This document shows positions 7,365-14,511 of a DNA stretch of 14,511 nucleotides, one piece after another (within the stretch, counting starts at the first letter, position 1; each line of letters opens with the position of its first letter). Made by a program: the position numbers and the translations under genes. Below the pieces are notes generated by a model. That model searched no databases, was not told the origin of the DNA, and worked only from the letters and a program-made list of their open reading frames with translations. Where the stretch lies: positions 1-14,511 of the forward strand of contig JALWZI010000205.1 in assembly GCA_027002755.1 (NCBI GenBank), in the 5' to 3' direction. The DNA is from Campylobacteraceae bacterium. Lineage in GTDB: Bacteria > Campylobacterota > Campylobacteria > Campylobacterales > Sulfurovaceae.

Positions 7365-8794
7365 GTGCCGAGACGCTCTTTGAGGAGCTGATTGACCTTG
7401 CCGGGGTTGGCGGAACCCCGGGAGGCTTTCATCACCTGGCCCACGAAGAAGCCGAAGAGCTTCTCTTTGCCCCCTTTGTACTCTTCGACCTTGTCGGCGT
7501 TGGCCGCCAGAACTTCGTCGATGATCGCCAGGATCGCTCCGTCGTCACTGACCTGTTTGAGACCCAGTTTTTCGATGAGCGCATCCACATCCCGCTCCTC
7601 ATGCTCCATCATGTAGTCCAGGATCTCTTTGGCCCCTTTGCCGGAAACGGTGCCGTCCTCGATCCGGGCGATGAGGTGTCCCAGGATCACCGCATCCACC
7701 GGAGACTCCTGGATTTCGATCCCCGCTTTGTTGAGCCGGCCCAGCAGCTCGGAGGTGAGCCAGGTCACCGCGGCGCGAGCGGGAGCTCCTGCTTCGATCA
7801 TCGCTTCGAAATAGGCGGCCATCTCCTTCACCGCGGTGATCACGAGGGCATCCTCATGCTTGATCCCCAGCTCTTCGGTGTAGCGTCGGACCTTCTCGTC
7901 GGGCAGCTCCGGGATCTTTTTCGCCTCTTCCATCATCGCGTCGGTAACGATCACCGGGCGCAGATCGGGATCGGGGAAGTAGCGATAATCGGCACTGTCC
8001 TCTTTGCCCCGCATGGAACGGGTCTCGCCGGTGACGGTGTCGAAGAGACGGGTCTCCTGCCAGACCTCCTGATCATAGACACCGTCCTCCCAGGCTTCGA
8101 TCTGGCGTTGGACCTCGTACTCGATCGCCTGTTTGACGAAGCGGAAGGAGTTGAGGTTCTTGATCTCGACCCGGGTACCGAACTCATCGCTCCCTTTGGG
8201 ACGGATGGAGACGTTGACGTCACAACGGAAGGATCCTTCCTGCATATTGGCATCGCTGATATCGAGATAGCGGACGATGGCGTGGAGCTTGCGCAGATAG
8301 AGCACCGCCTCTTCGGCGGAACGTATATCGGGTTCGCTGACGATCTCCAGCAGCGGGGTATCCGCCCGGTTGAGGTCGACTTTGGAGATCTCTCCGTCAT
8401 GGATGTTCTTGCCGGCATCGGCTTCGAGGTGGGCCCGGGTTATCCCCACCCGTTTGGTCTCTCCGTTCTCCTTGTCGATGAAAAGCTCTCCGTCCTGGAC
8501 GATGGGAACGTCGAACTGGGAGATCTGATAGGCTTTGGGGCTGTCGGGATAGAAGTAGCTTTTCCGGTTGAAGATGGAGCGGCGGTTGATCGTGGCATTG
8601 ACGGCATAGCCGAAGCTCATCGCTTTTTTGACCGCCTCTTTGTTGAGTACCGGCAGAGCACCGGGAAGCCCCAGACAGACGGGGCAGGTGTTTTTGTTCT
8701 GATGCTCCGCGAAACTGGTGGGGCAGGAGCAGAAGATCTTTGATCGGGTATTGAGCTGGACATGGACTTCCAGCCCGATAACGGTTTCAAACAT
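7361..8794 (-). CDS. gatB: Aspartyl/glutamyl-tRNA(Asn/Gln) amidotransferase subunit B
   Basis: GatB is the tRNA-binding kinase/transamidase subunit of GatCAB. It converts Asp-tRNA(Asn) or Glu-tRNA(Gln) to the amidated forms, which organisms lacking AsnRS or GlnRS need. The 477 residues match the family. Motifs seen are GLEVHVQL (7-14), the zinc-site cysteines CSC (22-24) and CPVC (37-40), the signature [12 protein letters not shown] (82-93), and the phosphate-binding and tRNA-cradle region with [11 protein letters not shown] and EIKNLNSFR further on. A YqeY-like helical tail occupies about 325-477. The start ATG at 8794 is preceded by AAGGA at about ten bases and a TATAAT box further up. It is the first gene of the long minus-strand unit, and its stop overlaps the channel ATG. 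GatA and GatC are not in the window. Confidence 0.97.
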   Translation of the reverse strand: MFETVIGLEVHVQLNTRSKIFCSCPTSFAEHQNKNTCPVCLGLPGALPVLNKEAVKKAMSFGYAVNATINRRSIFNRKSYFYPDSPKAYQISQFDVPIVQDGELFIDKENGETKRVGITRAHLEADAGKNIHDGEISKVDLNRADTPLLEIVSEPDIRSAEEAVLYLRKLHAIVRYLDISDANMQEGSFRCDVNVSIRPKGSDEFGTRVEIKNLNSFRFVKQAIEYEVQRQIEAWEDGVYDQEVWQETRLFDTVTGETRSMRGKEDSADYRYFPDPDLRPVIVTDAMMEEAKKIPELPDEKVRRYTEELGIKHEDALVITAVKEMAAYFEAMIEAGAPARAAVTWLTSELLGRLNKAGIEIQESPVDAVILGHLIARIEDGTVSGKGAKEILDYMMEHEERDVDALIEKLGLKQVSDDGAILAIIDEVLAANADKVEEYKGGKEKLFGFFVGQVMKASRGSANPGKVNQLLKERLGT

Positions 8795-8838
8795 GATAGT
8801 TCATTCCTTTTCAGAGGCCATCTAAATGAAATATCGTC

Positions 8839-8844
8839 ATTATA
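8839..8844 (-). promoter_or_regulatory. -10 element of the gatB operon promoter
   Basis: A perfect TATAAT on the minus strand, in the context GGATATAATG, would start transcription near 8832 and give a leader of about 38 bases to gatB. No good -35 hexamer stands at 16-18 bases, as is common in Campylobacterota sigma-70 promoters. The spacer instead contains a tandem GGGGTT repeat. Confidence 0.55.
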
Positions 8845-8849
8845 TCCAA

Positions 8850-8865
8850 AACCCCATTTAACCCC
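8850..8865 (-). repeat. Tandem GGGGTT motif, 10-bp period, upstream of the gatB -10 box
   Basis: On the minus strand GGGGTT occurs at 8860-8865 and again at 8850-8855, exactly one helical turn apart, just upstream of the TATAAT box. This position would suit an activator or repressor site, but two 6-mers are weak evidence. Confidence 0.2.
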
Positions 8866-8927
8866 GGCCGTAAGCATCAGACAGAGGAGATCGACTACGG
8901 AGAATTCAGAGCCTCCCGACGCTTTTT

Positions 8928-8936
8928 TGCTATGAT
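8928..8936 (+). promoter_or_regulatory. Extended -10 promoter of the DAHL/peroxidase cassette
   Basis: TGCTATGAT is an extended -10 element (TGn plus TATGAT, 5 of 6 matches to TATAAT), preceded by a T-run. The -35 position (about 8908-8913, AGAGCC) is poor. Initiation would fall near 8943 and leave a leader of about 100 bases. It is the only good -10 on the plus strand between the divergent genes. Confidence 0.4.
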
Positions 8937-8966
8937 TGTAGAAGAGTTCATTCTGAAGAAAAGGAT

Positions 8967-9009
8967 GGCCGTTTGTCGACGTCCCTCGTGGTGGAGGCGC
9001 AGAACGGCC
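8967..9009 (+). other. Inverted repeat in the leader of the first DAHL-GGDEF-EAL gene
   Basis: GGCCGTT (8967-8973) pairs perfectly with AACGGCC (9003-9009). Between them CCTC and GAGG can form a small inner stem over GTGGTG. In RNA this gives a two-part hairpin about 35 bases before the ATG. It does not match the c-di-GMP (GEMM) riboswitch consensus that I can recall, and it has no U-tail. It may be a regulatory leader or a protein site, or chance in GC-rich DNA. Confidence 0.3.
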
Positions 9010-9043
9010 GGCGCCCGGATCATTTCCGAAAAGAGGGAAGTCT

Positions 9044-11182
9044 ATGAAAATATCCACTGCGGTCTCCCGTCTTTTGCTTGCTCTGCTGGCCGCGTTGATC
9101 GGGATCGGAGTCTATCTTTATACCGATCACTATACTTCCCGCTATTTCGAAAGAAAACAGCAGACATCCCAGGCACTTCAACAGCTTCAGAACGAGATCC
9201 AGCTCATCGAAGGCGAAATCCTCAAGCGACGATCCGGTCTCTACCGGGAGAGTGGAACGCTCGACGCGCATCTCCAACGTTTCAACACTCTGCTGACCCG
9301 GCTCTATGACACCCCTTTTCTCCTGGAACCCTTCTATCGGGAGACCTACCGTGAGCTGACAGGCCTGGCGAGAGAGTTCGAATCCTTCCGGGGACGGATC
9401 AAAGAGTTTCTGGCCCTGAATTCCACATTGAGAGAGGAGATCGCGCGACTGCCCCGTCTTCAGAAAGAGGCCTTCAGGATCTTCGATGCCACAAGGCCCG
9501 ACAGCCGGGAGGTGCTGCAGCCCGTTTCGGAAGCCATCGCGGCGTTCACCCTCGCCCTCAGCGACCCCCAGGCGCACTCGCAGGATCTGAAACAGCATTT
9601 GCGTCAATTGGAGACCCTCGCCCGAAACTTCCGGGACCCAGCCCGCAAAGAGTTCCTCCTCTCGCTTCAGGAACGGCTGGCAAATCTCGATCGCCGCTTC
9701 TCAACCTACAGTTCCCTGATGAGAACACTCCTGCAGAATCCGCTGCATGAGCGCATCGCCCACCTGCAGGAGACTTTCCAGAAAGACGCCCAGGCAGAAC
9801 TTCAGGATCTCAACGATACCAACCGGCTTCTCCTGGCCCTCTACCTCGTCTCCCTCACCGTCATCATCTACTATATCGTCAAGACCCAGGAGGAGAACAA
9901 ACGTCTCGAGGAGCTCAAAAACCACCTGGAACATCTGCTCGTCACCGACAGCCTGACCGGACTGGGAAACCGATATGCCTTCACCCGGGATGAAAAAGAG
10001 CTCAATCACCCCGCTCTGATCCTCCTCAATATCGACCGATTCAAGCATATCAACGAATTCTACGGCTCCCATATCGGGGACAAGGTCCTCCAGGGGGTCG
10101 CTGAAGAGCTCCGTACCGTCACACCTGCCTCTCTCGATGCCCGCATCCACCGCCTGGGGGGGGATGACTTCGGGATCCTTTTCGAAATCAAGGTCAGCGA
10201 GCGGGAGCTGGAGAGTCTGGTCCTCTATTTCCATGAAACCCTCGAATCCCATACCATCAATGTGGACGACCTGGAGATCGATCTGAGCTATACCCTGGGA
10301 GCCAGCGCGGAGCGGGGACGGCTCTTCGAGAGCGCCGATATGGCACTGAGCGTGGCCAAAGAGTCGATCAACCGCCCCTGCGTCGTCTACGACTCCTCCA
10401 TAGACAAACGCCAGGAGATCGCCCGGAACATCACCTCCATACGCCGTCTGCGTAACGCACTGGCCGAGGAGAACCTCCTCCCCTACTATCAACCGATCGT
10501 CTCACTGAAAAATCCTGACCAGATGAAATACGAAGCCCTGGCACGGATCGAGATCACGGAATCCGGCAAGGTGCTCGAACCGGCCAGTTTCATGACCATG
10601 GCACGCGAAGCCAAACTCAGCGGCAAGATCACACGGGAGATCCTGGCAAAGACTTTCAGTATCGCCGGAAAGAATCCCGGCAGTTTCTTCAGCATCAATC
10701 TTTCTACAGAGGACATCGAAGATACGGAGATACGTCAAAGCATCATCCGGATGATCGCCGAGCATGCCGGGATCGCCTCCCAGATCGTCATCGAGATCCT
10801 CGAGAGTGAGGATGTGGGAGACTACGCCGCTCTCAGTGAATTCATCGCCGCAGTCAAACGCTTCGGATGCCGGATAGCCATCGACGATTTCGGAAGCGGA
10901 TACTCCAACTTCGAAAAGATCCTCAAAATGGATATCGACATGATCAAGATCGACGGCAGTCTCATCTCCCGGATCGACCACGACAGCCACTCGGAACTGA
11001 TCGTCAAGACGATCCTAGATTTCGCCCAATATGCCGGGATCGAAACAGTGGCGGAATACGTTCACTCCAAAGCGATCTACGACAAAGTGATCGAACTGGG
11101 GTTCGACTACGCCCAGGGGTTCTATCTGGGTGAACCTTCCAGAACACTGGGAATCGACCCCGAACTTCTTCCCGCCTCCTGA
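9044..11182 (+). CDS. DAHL-GGDEF-EAL transmembrane cyclic-di-GMP protein, copy 1
   Basis: A 712-residue inner-membrane signalling protein. TM1 (about 9-26) and TM2 (about 262-279) flank a helical periplasmic sensor of some 230 residues with the hallmarks of the DAHL family: GEILKRRSGLY in the first half (57-67) and LNSTLREEIARLP in the second (125-137). A coiled helix (281-299) leads to the GGDEF domain, which starts at TDSLTGLGNR (301-310). It keeps NIDRFKHINEFYG (329-341) and the GD at 345-346, but the signature is GGDDF (372-376) and no RxxD inhibitory site stands before it. The EAL domain has EALAR (497-501), N552, E584/E587, DDFGSGYS (614-621), K635, E671 and Q691, so phosphodiesterase activity is plausible. 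AGGGAA precedes the ATG. It heads the plus-strand cassette with a peroxidase and a paralogue. Net activity (synthesis, hydrolysis or both) cannot be decided from sequence. Confidence 0.9.
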   Translation: MKISTAVSRLLLALLAALIGIGVYLYTDHYTSRYFERKQQTSQALQQLQNEIQLIEGEILKRRSGLYRESGTLDAHLQRFNTLLTRLYDTPFLLEPFYRETYRELTGLAREFESFRGRIKEFLALNSTLREEIARLPRLQKEAFRIFDATRPDSREVLQPVSEAIAAFTLALSDPQAHSQDLKQHLRQLETLARNFRDPARKEFLLSLQERLANLDRRFSTYSSLMRTLLQNPLHERIAHLQETFQKDAQAELQDLNDTNRLLLALYLVSLTVIIYYIVKTQEENKRLEELKNHLEHLLVTDSLTGLGNRYAFTRDEKELNHPALILLNIDRFKHINEFYGSHIGDKVLQGVAEELRTVTPASLDARIHRLGGDDFGILFEIKVSERELESLVLYFHETLESHTINVDDLEIDLSYTLGASAERGRLFESADMALSVAKESINRPCVVYDSSIDKRQEIARNITSIRRLRNALAEENLLPYYQPIVSLKNPDQMKYEALARIEITESGKVLEPASFMTMAREAKLSGKITREILAKTFSIAGKNPGSFFSINLSTEDIEDTEIRQSIIRMIAEHAGIASQIVIEILESEDVGDYAALSEFIAAVKRFGCRIAIDDFGSGYSNFEKILKMDIDMIKIDGSLISRIDHDSHSELIVKTILDFAQYAGIETVAEYVHSKAIYDKVIELGFDYAQGFYLGEPSRTLGIDPELLPAS

Positions 11183-11252
11183 TCCTCTTACTTTGGTACC
11201 TGCACGAAGGCTTGACACGACAGTTTTACCGGGATTTTGATAGGATAATCGG

Positions 11253-12185
11253 ATGAAACGGTTGTATCTATGCCTGGTATTGTTGGGAGGGGGAGGAGAG
11301 ATATGGGCCAATGATTCCCTCGAACCGCTCCCCCGATCCATCCAATACGACAGGGAGAAAGCGGAACTGGGAAAACGGCTCTTTTCCGATCCGAATCTCT
11401 CCATCGATGGAACCGTCGCCTGCGTCAATTGCCACACCCCTCGAAACGGTGCCGACAACCGCAGCTATTCTATTGGCATCCATGGCCGAAAAGGTCATAT
11501 CAACTCCCCCACGGTCTTCAACTCCGCTTTCAATTTCCGTCTGATGTGGAGTGGCAGCGCCAAAAACCTCAGGGATCAGGTCCGCATGCCGGTTCACAAT
11601 CCTGTGGAGATGGCGATGGACGAGACGCGGATCGACCGTTATCTCACCGAAACCCCCTCCTATGACAAAGCCTTTCGCCGGATCTATCACCGACCCGCCA
11701 ACTTCAAAGACATGAGCGACGCCATCGCTGAGTTCGAAAAGGCGTTGATCACTCCGGACAGCCGTTTTGACCATTTTCTGAGAGGAGAGATCGATCTGAC
11801 CCCTCTGGAAAAACGTGGATACCGTCTTTTCAAACGGCTCGGATGTATCACCTGCCACAACGGGATCAACCTGGGAGGAAACAGTTTCCAGAAAATGGGC
11901 CTGATCAACCGATACACCTGGCAAGCGGACAACCCGGACCGTTACTCTCTCACCCGGAACCCCTCGGACAAAAACGTCTACCGGGTTCCCACTCTGAGAA
12001 ACATCGTCCTGACCGCCCCCTATTTCCACGACGGAAGTGCACCCACACTGGAAGTGGCCCTGAAAAAGATGGCCTACCATAATCTGGGCTTCGATCTGGC
12101 ACCGGAAGAGATCAGAGCCCTGGTGGCCTTCCTCAGGACACTCACAGGGAAACAGCCGGAGATTCTGAAAGAAAACTCTCCATGA
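11253..12185 (+). CDS. Di-haem cytochrome c peroxidase (periplasmic)
   Basis: A bacterial di-haem peroxidase of the BCCP/MauG family that reduces hydrogen peroxide in the periplasm using c-type cytochromes. The 310 residues begin with a signal peptide (basic MKR, hydrophobic to about 14, cleavage probably after IWA at 19). The two haem-attachment sites are CVNCH (57-61, the electron-transfer/peroxidatic partner in the N-terminal domain) and CITCH (198-202). Other family features are NSPTVFN (84-90), H77, W99 between the domains, FHDG (258-261), and KMAYHNLG (272-279), where M273 is the expected axial methionine of the high-potential haem. MauG has tyrosine there, so a true peroxidase is more likely than a protein-modifying MauG. 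AGGA lies about eight bases before the ATG. Its stop overlaps the ATG of the second DAHL gene (ATGA), which ties the two functionally. It is slightly short of the usual 320-350 residues. Confidence 0.93.
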   Translation: MKRLYLCLVLLGGGGEIWANDSLEPLPRSIQYDREKAELGKRLFSDPNLSIDGTVACVNCHTPRNGADNRSYSIGIHGRKGHINSPTVFNSAFNFRLMWSGSAKNLRDQVRMPVHNPVEMAMDETRIDRYLTETPSYDKAFRRIYHRPANFKDMSDAIAEFEKALITPDSRFDHFLRGEIDLTPLEKRGYRLFKRLGCITCHNGINLGGNSFQKMGLINRYTWQADNPDRYSLTRNPSDKNVYRVPTLRNIVLTAPYFHDGSAPTLEVALKKMAYHNLGFDLAPEEIRALVAFLRTLTGKQPEILKENSP

Positions 12186-14302
12186 AACGAAGCCTTGTCT
12201 CCCAGATAGTGATCGCGTTGCTGGCCCTGGGGATCGGCATAGGGATCTTTCTCTATAACGATCGGACACTCAAGAGGTTTTTTCGGAATACCCTGGAGAC
12301 ACGCGGTGCTCTTCAGACACTTCAGGCCAATATCTATGCCGTCAAAGGAGAGATCCTTCAGAACGCTTCGTTCCTCTATTACAGCTACGATCACCTCAAT
12401 CGTCTGATCACGGAGACGGAACAGACCCTGCAAAGGCTGCGCTCCAGCCTGCAGTTGCATCTCCCGCTTTACGAGGCCTCCCTTCGATCCGTCGATGACC
12501 TTTACGACTCTTTTGAAACTTTCAGCCGGAAGGTCCAGCGTTTTCTCACCCTCAACGCCTCGTTGAAAAACAGTATCATCTACATCCCGACCCTTCAGCT
12601 GAGAGCCTACAGACTTTTCGACGGGAGAAATCCCCATGATCGTGATGCCATGCTTCTTCTCTCCCGGATAGACGCCACGATCTTTCTGGCCCGAAATGCC
12701 CAGGATACCGATTTTCTCCCCGAGCTGAAACACTATCGCAGCTCCCTGGAGGAACTGATCCCGAAATACCAGGGGGGGCAGAGACGGCTGCTCAGTACCT
12801 ACAAACAGCATCTCGATCAGTTTCTACGGGGTTTCGCCGACTATACCCTCACGCTGCGGGAGCTCCTGCATGATCCTCTCTATCAGCGTATTCCCCAGGA
12901 GATCCGACTTTTCCAGGAAAGCTCCGGTCGCGAGCTCTACATGCTCACGCAGCAGGGTCAGCTACTGCTGATCCTCTACTTTCTCGCCCTGGCCATTCTC
13001 TTTTTCATCATGATCCGAGGCTACCAGGAGAATCTCTACCTCCGCCGCCTCAAAGAGGAACTGGAAGAGGCGTTGATGACCGATCCGCTCACGGGACTGG
13101 GCAGCCGCTATGCCTATCGGATCCGAAAAAGGACCCTGCCCCAGCCGGTGCTATTACTCATCAATATCGACCGCTTCAAATATATCAACGAATACTATGG
13201 AACCCATGTGGGGGATCAGACCCTGACCGGGCTGGCAAAAGCCCTTCAGGAGCTGGCACCGCCGGAACTCGCTGCCACCCTCTACCGGATGGGTGGAGAT
13301 GACTTCGGCTTGCTCTTCGACAAGACCGATCTTCCCCATCCTCCCATCCACTATCTCAAAGAGTGCTACAATCGACTGAGACACACTCCCATCCAGGCGG
13401 GAGACTTTCAGATCGAGCTCGACTATACCTTGGGGGCCAGTGACAAAAGAGAGTGGCTCTTCGAAACTGCAGATATGGCCCTGAAAGCGGCCAAAAGTTC
13501 TCCCGGAACCCACTACATGTTCTACACACCGGAGCTGGACAAGCGCCGGGAGATCGCCCGAAATATCCGGATGCTCCACCAGATCAGGGAAGCTATCGAG
13601 ACCGAAAGCCTTGTTCCCTATTTTCAGCCTATCTACGACCGGCGTCTCAAACGGATCACAAAATTCGAAGCTCTGGCACGGATCGAACTCGACGGAGGCC
13701 GGGAAGTCCTGCACCCCTACAGCTTCATTCATGCCGCAACCGAAGCGAAGCTCAGCGGTGAAATCACACTGAAAATTCTACGTAGGACCCTGGAAGTAGC
13801 CCAGAGGAATCCCTATGATTTCAGTGTCAACATCACGGCAGGGAATATCCTCGATCCGGACGATCGCGAGGAGATCCTCGATCTTCTCAACCGCTATCGC
13901 GGATGTGCCCGTCAGATCGTCTTCGAGATCCTGGAGAGCGAAGAGTTCCGTGATTACGAAGGGATCGCCGATTTCATCCGTACCGTCAAACGTTTCGGAT
14001 GTCGGATCGCCATCGACGATTTCGGCAGCGGATATTCCAACTTCGAAAAGATCCTCAAACTTGACATCGACCTTCTCAAGATCGACGGGAGCCTCATCAA
14101 AAAGATCGATCATGACCGCCATGCAGAGCTCATCGTCCAAACCATCCTAGAATTCGCCCGTCATGCCGGCTGGAAAACGGTCGCAGAGTTCGTCCACTCC
14201 AAAGCGGTCTTCGACAAAACATCGGAAATGGGGTTCGATATGTTGCAGGGATACTATCTGGGCAAACCCGCCAAAGGACTTCAGACCGAAACCCTGATCT
14301 GA
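12182..14302 (+). CDS. DAHL-GGDEF-EAL transmembrane cyclic-di-GMP protein, copy 2
   Basis: A 706-residue paralogue of the protein encoded at 9044. TM1 is at about 8-25 and TM2 at about 260-278. The periplasmic helical domain shows DAHL marks more clearly than copy 1: SFLYYSYDHLNR (63-74) resembles the GLLxNYDxL pattern, and LNASLKNSIIYIP (124-136) the second-half signature. The GGDEF domain starts at TDPLTGLGSR (300-309), keeps NIDRFKYINEYYG (328-340) and GD (344-345), and again has GGDDF (371-375) without RxxD before it. The EAL domain is complete: EALAR (496-500), N550, E582/E585, DDFGSGYS (612-619), K633, E669 and Q689. The start overlaps the peroxidase stop, and no strong ribosome binding site precedes it, so translation is probably coupled. 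The sensor half has diverged strongly from copy 1 while the EAL core is nearly identical, suggesting two inputs and one shared output. Confidence 0.9.
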   Translation: MKRSLVSQIVIALLALGIGIGIFLYNDRTLKRFFRNTLETRGALQTLQANIYAVKGEILQNASFLYYSYDHLNRLITETEQTLQRLRSSLQLHLPLYEASLRSVDDLYDSFETFSRKVQRFLTLNASLKNSIIYIPTLQLRAYRLFDGRNPHDRDAMLLLSRIDATIFLARNAQDTDFLPELKHYRSSLEELIPKYQGGQRRLLSTYKQHLDQFLRGFADYTLTLRELLHDPLYQRIPQEIRLFQESSGRELYMLTQQGQLLLILYFLALAILFFIMIRGYQENLYLRRLKEELEEALMTDPLTGLGSRYAYRIRKRTLPQPVLLLINIDRFKYINEYYGTHVGDQTLTGLAKALQELAPPELAATLYRMGGDDFGLLFDKTDLPHPPIHYLKECYNRLRHTPIQAGDFQIELDYTLGASDKREWLFETADMALKAAKSSPGTHYMFYTPELDKRREIARNIRMLHQIREAIETESLVPYFQPIYDRRLKRITKFEALARIELDGGREVLHPYSFIHAATEAKLSGEITLKILRRTLEVAQRNPYDFSVNITAGNILDPDDREEILDLLNRYRGCARQIVFEILESEEFRDYEGIADFIRTVKRFGCRIAIDDFGSGYSNFEKILKLDIDLLKIDGSLIKKIDHDRHAELIVQTILEFARHAGWKTVAEFVHSKAVFDKTSEMGFDMLQGYYLGKPAKGLQTETLI

Positions 14303-14327
14303 ATCTCCTGCAGGAAAGCCGGCAAGA

Positions 14328-14347
14328 GCTATTTCAGGCGAAATAGC
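14328..14347. terminator. Perfect 8-bp stem-loop between convergent genes
   Basis: GCTATTTC and GAAATAGC form a perfect 8-bp stem around the loop AGGC, only 25 bases past the stop of the plus-strand cassette and covering the stop codon of the convergent ThiE-like gene. Its position between convergent genes suits a two-way terminator, but neither strand has a real T-run after it, so termination efficiency is doubtful. Confidence 0.35.
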
Positions 14348-14511
14348 GGATAGAGGCGAATCCGACGGCACCGAGAGCCAGGGCTCTCTTAATCTCTTTC
14401 TGACCCAGGATCCCTCCCAGAGCGATCACAGGGATCTCCAACTGACGCACGATCGCTTCGAAACGCTCCTCCCCCAGTGGCGAGTCTTTCCCCGGAGAAG
14501 CAAAAAGCGGG
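14334..14511 (-). CDS. ThiE/TenI-like thiamine phosphate synthase family protein (5' part outside window)
   Basis: Only the C-terminal 58 residues and the TGA stop (14334-14336) lie in the window. The fragment reads KDSPLGEERF, then a helix, then IPVIALGGILGQKEI and a final GAVGFASIRYF. PLG followed by PVxALGGI and a C-terminal GAxGxAxI pattern is characteristic of the TIM-barrel ThiE/TenI family, where these residues bind the phosphate of the thiazole or thiamine phosphate. ThiE couples HMP-pyrophosphate with thiazole phosphate. TenI is a thiazole tautomerase, and the C-terminus alone cannot separate the two. It converges on the second DAHL gene with a 31-bp gap. The frame is open to the window edge. 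Confidence 0.78.
   Translation of the reverse strand, partial: PLFASPGKDSPLGEERFEAIVRQLEIPVIALGGILGQKEIKRALALGAVGFASIRYFA

Noticed and set aside
8932..9309. 125-codon plus-strand frame starting in the divergent promoter region
   Set aside because: It overlaps most of its length with the first DAHL gene in another frame, starts inside the -10 element and encodes nothing recognisable.
11212..11252. Perfect TTGACA (11212-11217) in the gap before the peroxidase gene, suggesting a separate promoter
   Set aside because: At 17-18 bases downstream only TTTTGA/TTTGAT is found, and initiation from it would start inside or after the ribosome binding site. The better GATAAT lies too far away. Not strong enough to call.
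11253..12185. Peroxidase as a MauG-type enzyme that modifies a protein partner
   Set aside because: The position of the MauG axial tyrosine appears to be methionine (M273 in KMAYHNLG), which is the peroxidase arrangement.

Overview
The window most likely comes from a Campylobacterota (epsilonproteobacterial) chromosome, probably a sulfur- or hydrogen-oxidising relative of Sulfurovum, Nitratifractor or Sulfurimonas. The evidence is a fairly GC-rich but clearly epsilon-like protein set: a separate GlyS beta subunit, an Era GTPase with an SKID G4 motif, GatB and GpsA in one operon, and large DAHL-GGDEF-EAL proteins. This is inference from protein character. No rRNA is present to confirm it.

Left part (1-8794, all minus strand; read right to left). 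One long head-to-tail transcription unit runs gatB - 6TM K+ channel with RCK domain - free RCK (TrkA-N/C) protein - gpsA - glyS - era - PilM/GspL-like membrane-anchored ASKHA protein. The last gene leaves the window at base 1. Four of the junctions (gatB/channel, channel/RCK, RCK/gpsA, glyS/era) are 4-bp ATGA stop-start overlaps, so translation is probably coupled. gpsA and glyS are separated by 87 bp with a small hairpin just before the glyS start. The PilM-like gene follows an AT-rich 111-bp gap with a promoter of its own. The unit mixes translation (GatB, GlyS, Era in ribosome assembly), phospholipid precursor synthesis (GpsA) and potassium homeostasis.

Middle (8795-9043). A divergent intergenic region of 249 bp holds a good TATAAT box for gatB on the minus strand, an extended -10 (TGCTATGAT) for the plus-strand cassette, and an inverted repeat in the presumed leader of the latter.

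Right part (9044-14302, plus strand). A three-gene cassette: a DAHL-GGDEF-EAL protein, a periplasmic di-haem cytochrome c peroxidase, and a second DAHL-GGDEF-EAL paralogue whose ATG overlaps the peroxidase stop codon. Both signalling proteins have two membrane segments around a helical periplasmic sensor, a GGDDF variant of the cyclase motif, and an EAL domain with all recognisable catalytic residues. The layout suggests that a periplasmic redox or peroxide state is coupled to cyclic-di-GMP turnover. This is the most interesting part of the window.

End (14303-14511). The 3' part of a ThiE/TenI-like gene on the minus strand converges on the cassette. A perfect 8-bp stem-loop lies over its stop codon. 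No rRNA or tRNA genes, insertion sequences, CRISPR arrays or pseudogenes were recognised, and no gene-free stretch exceeds 249 bp.
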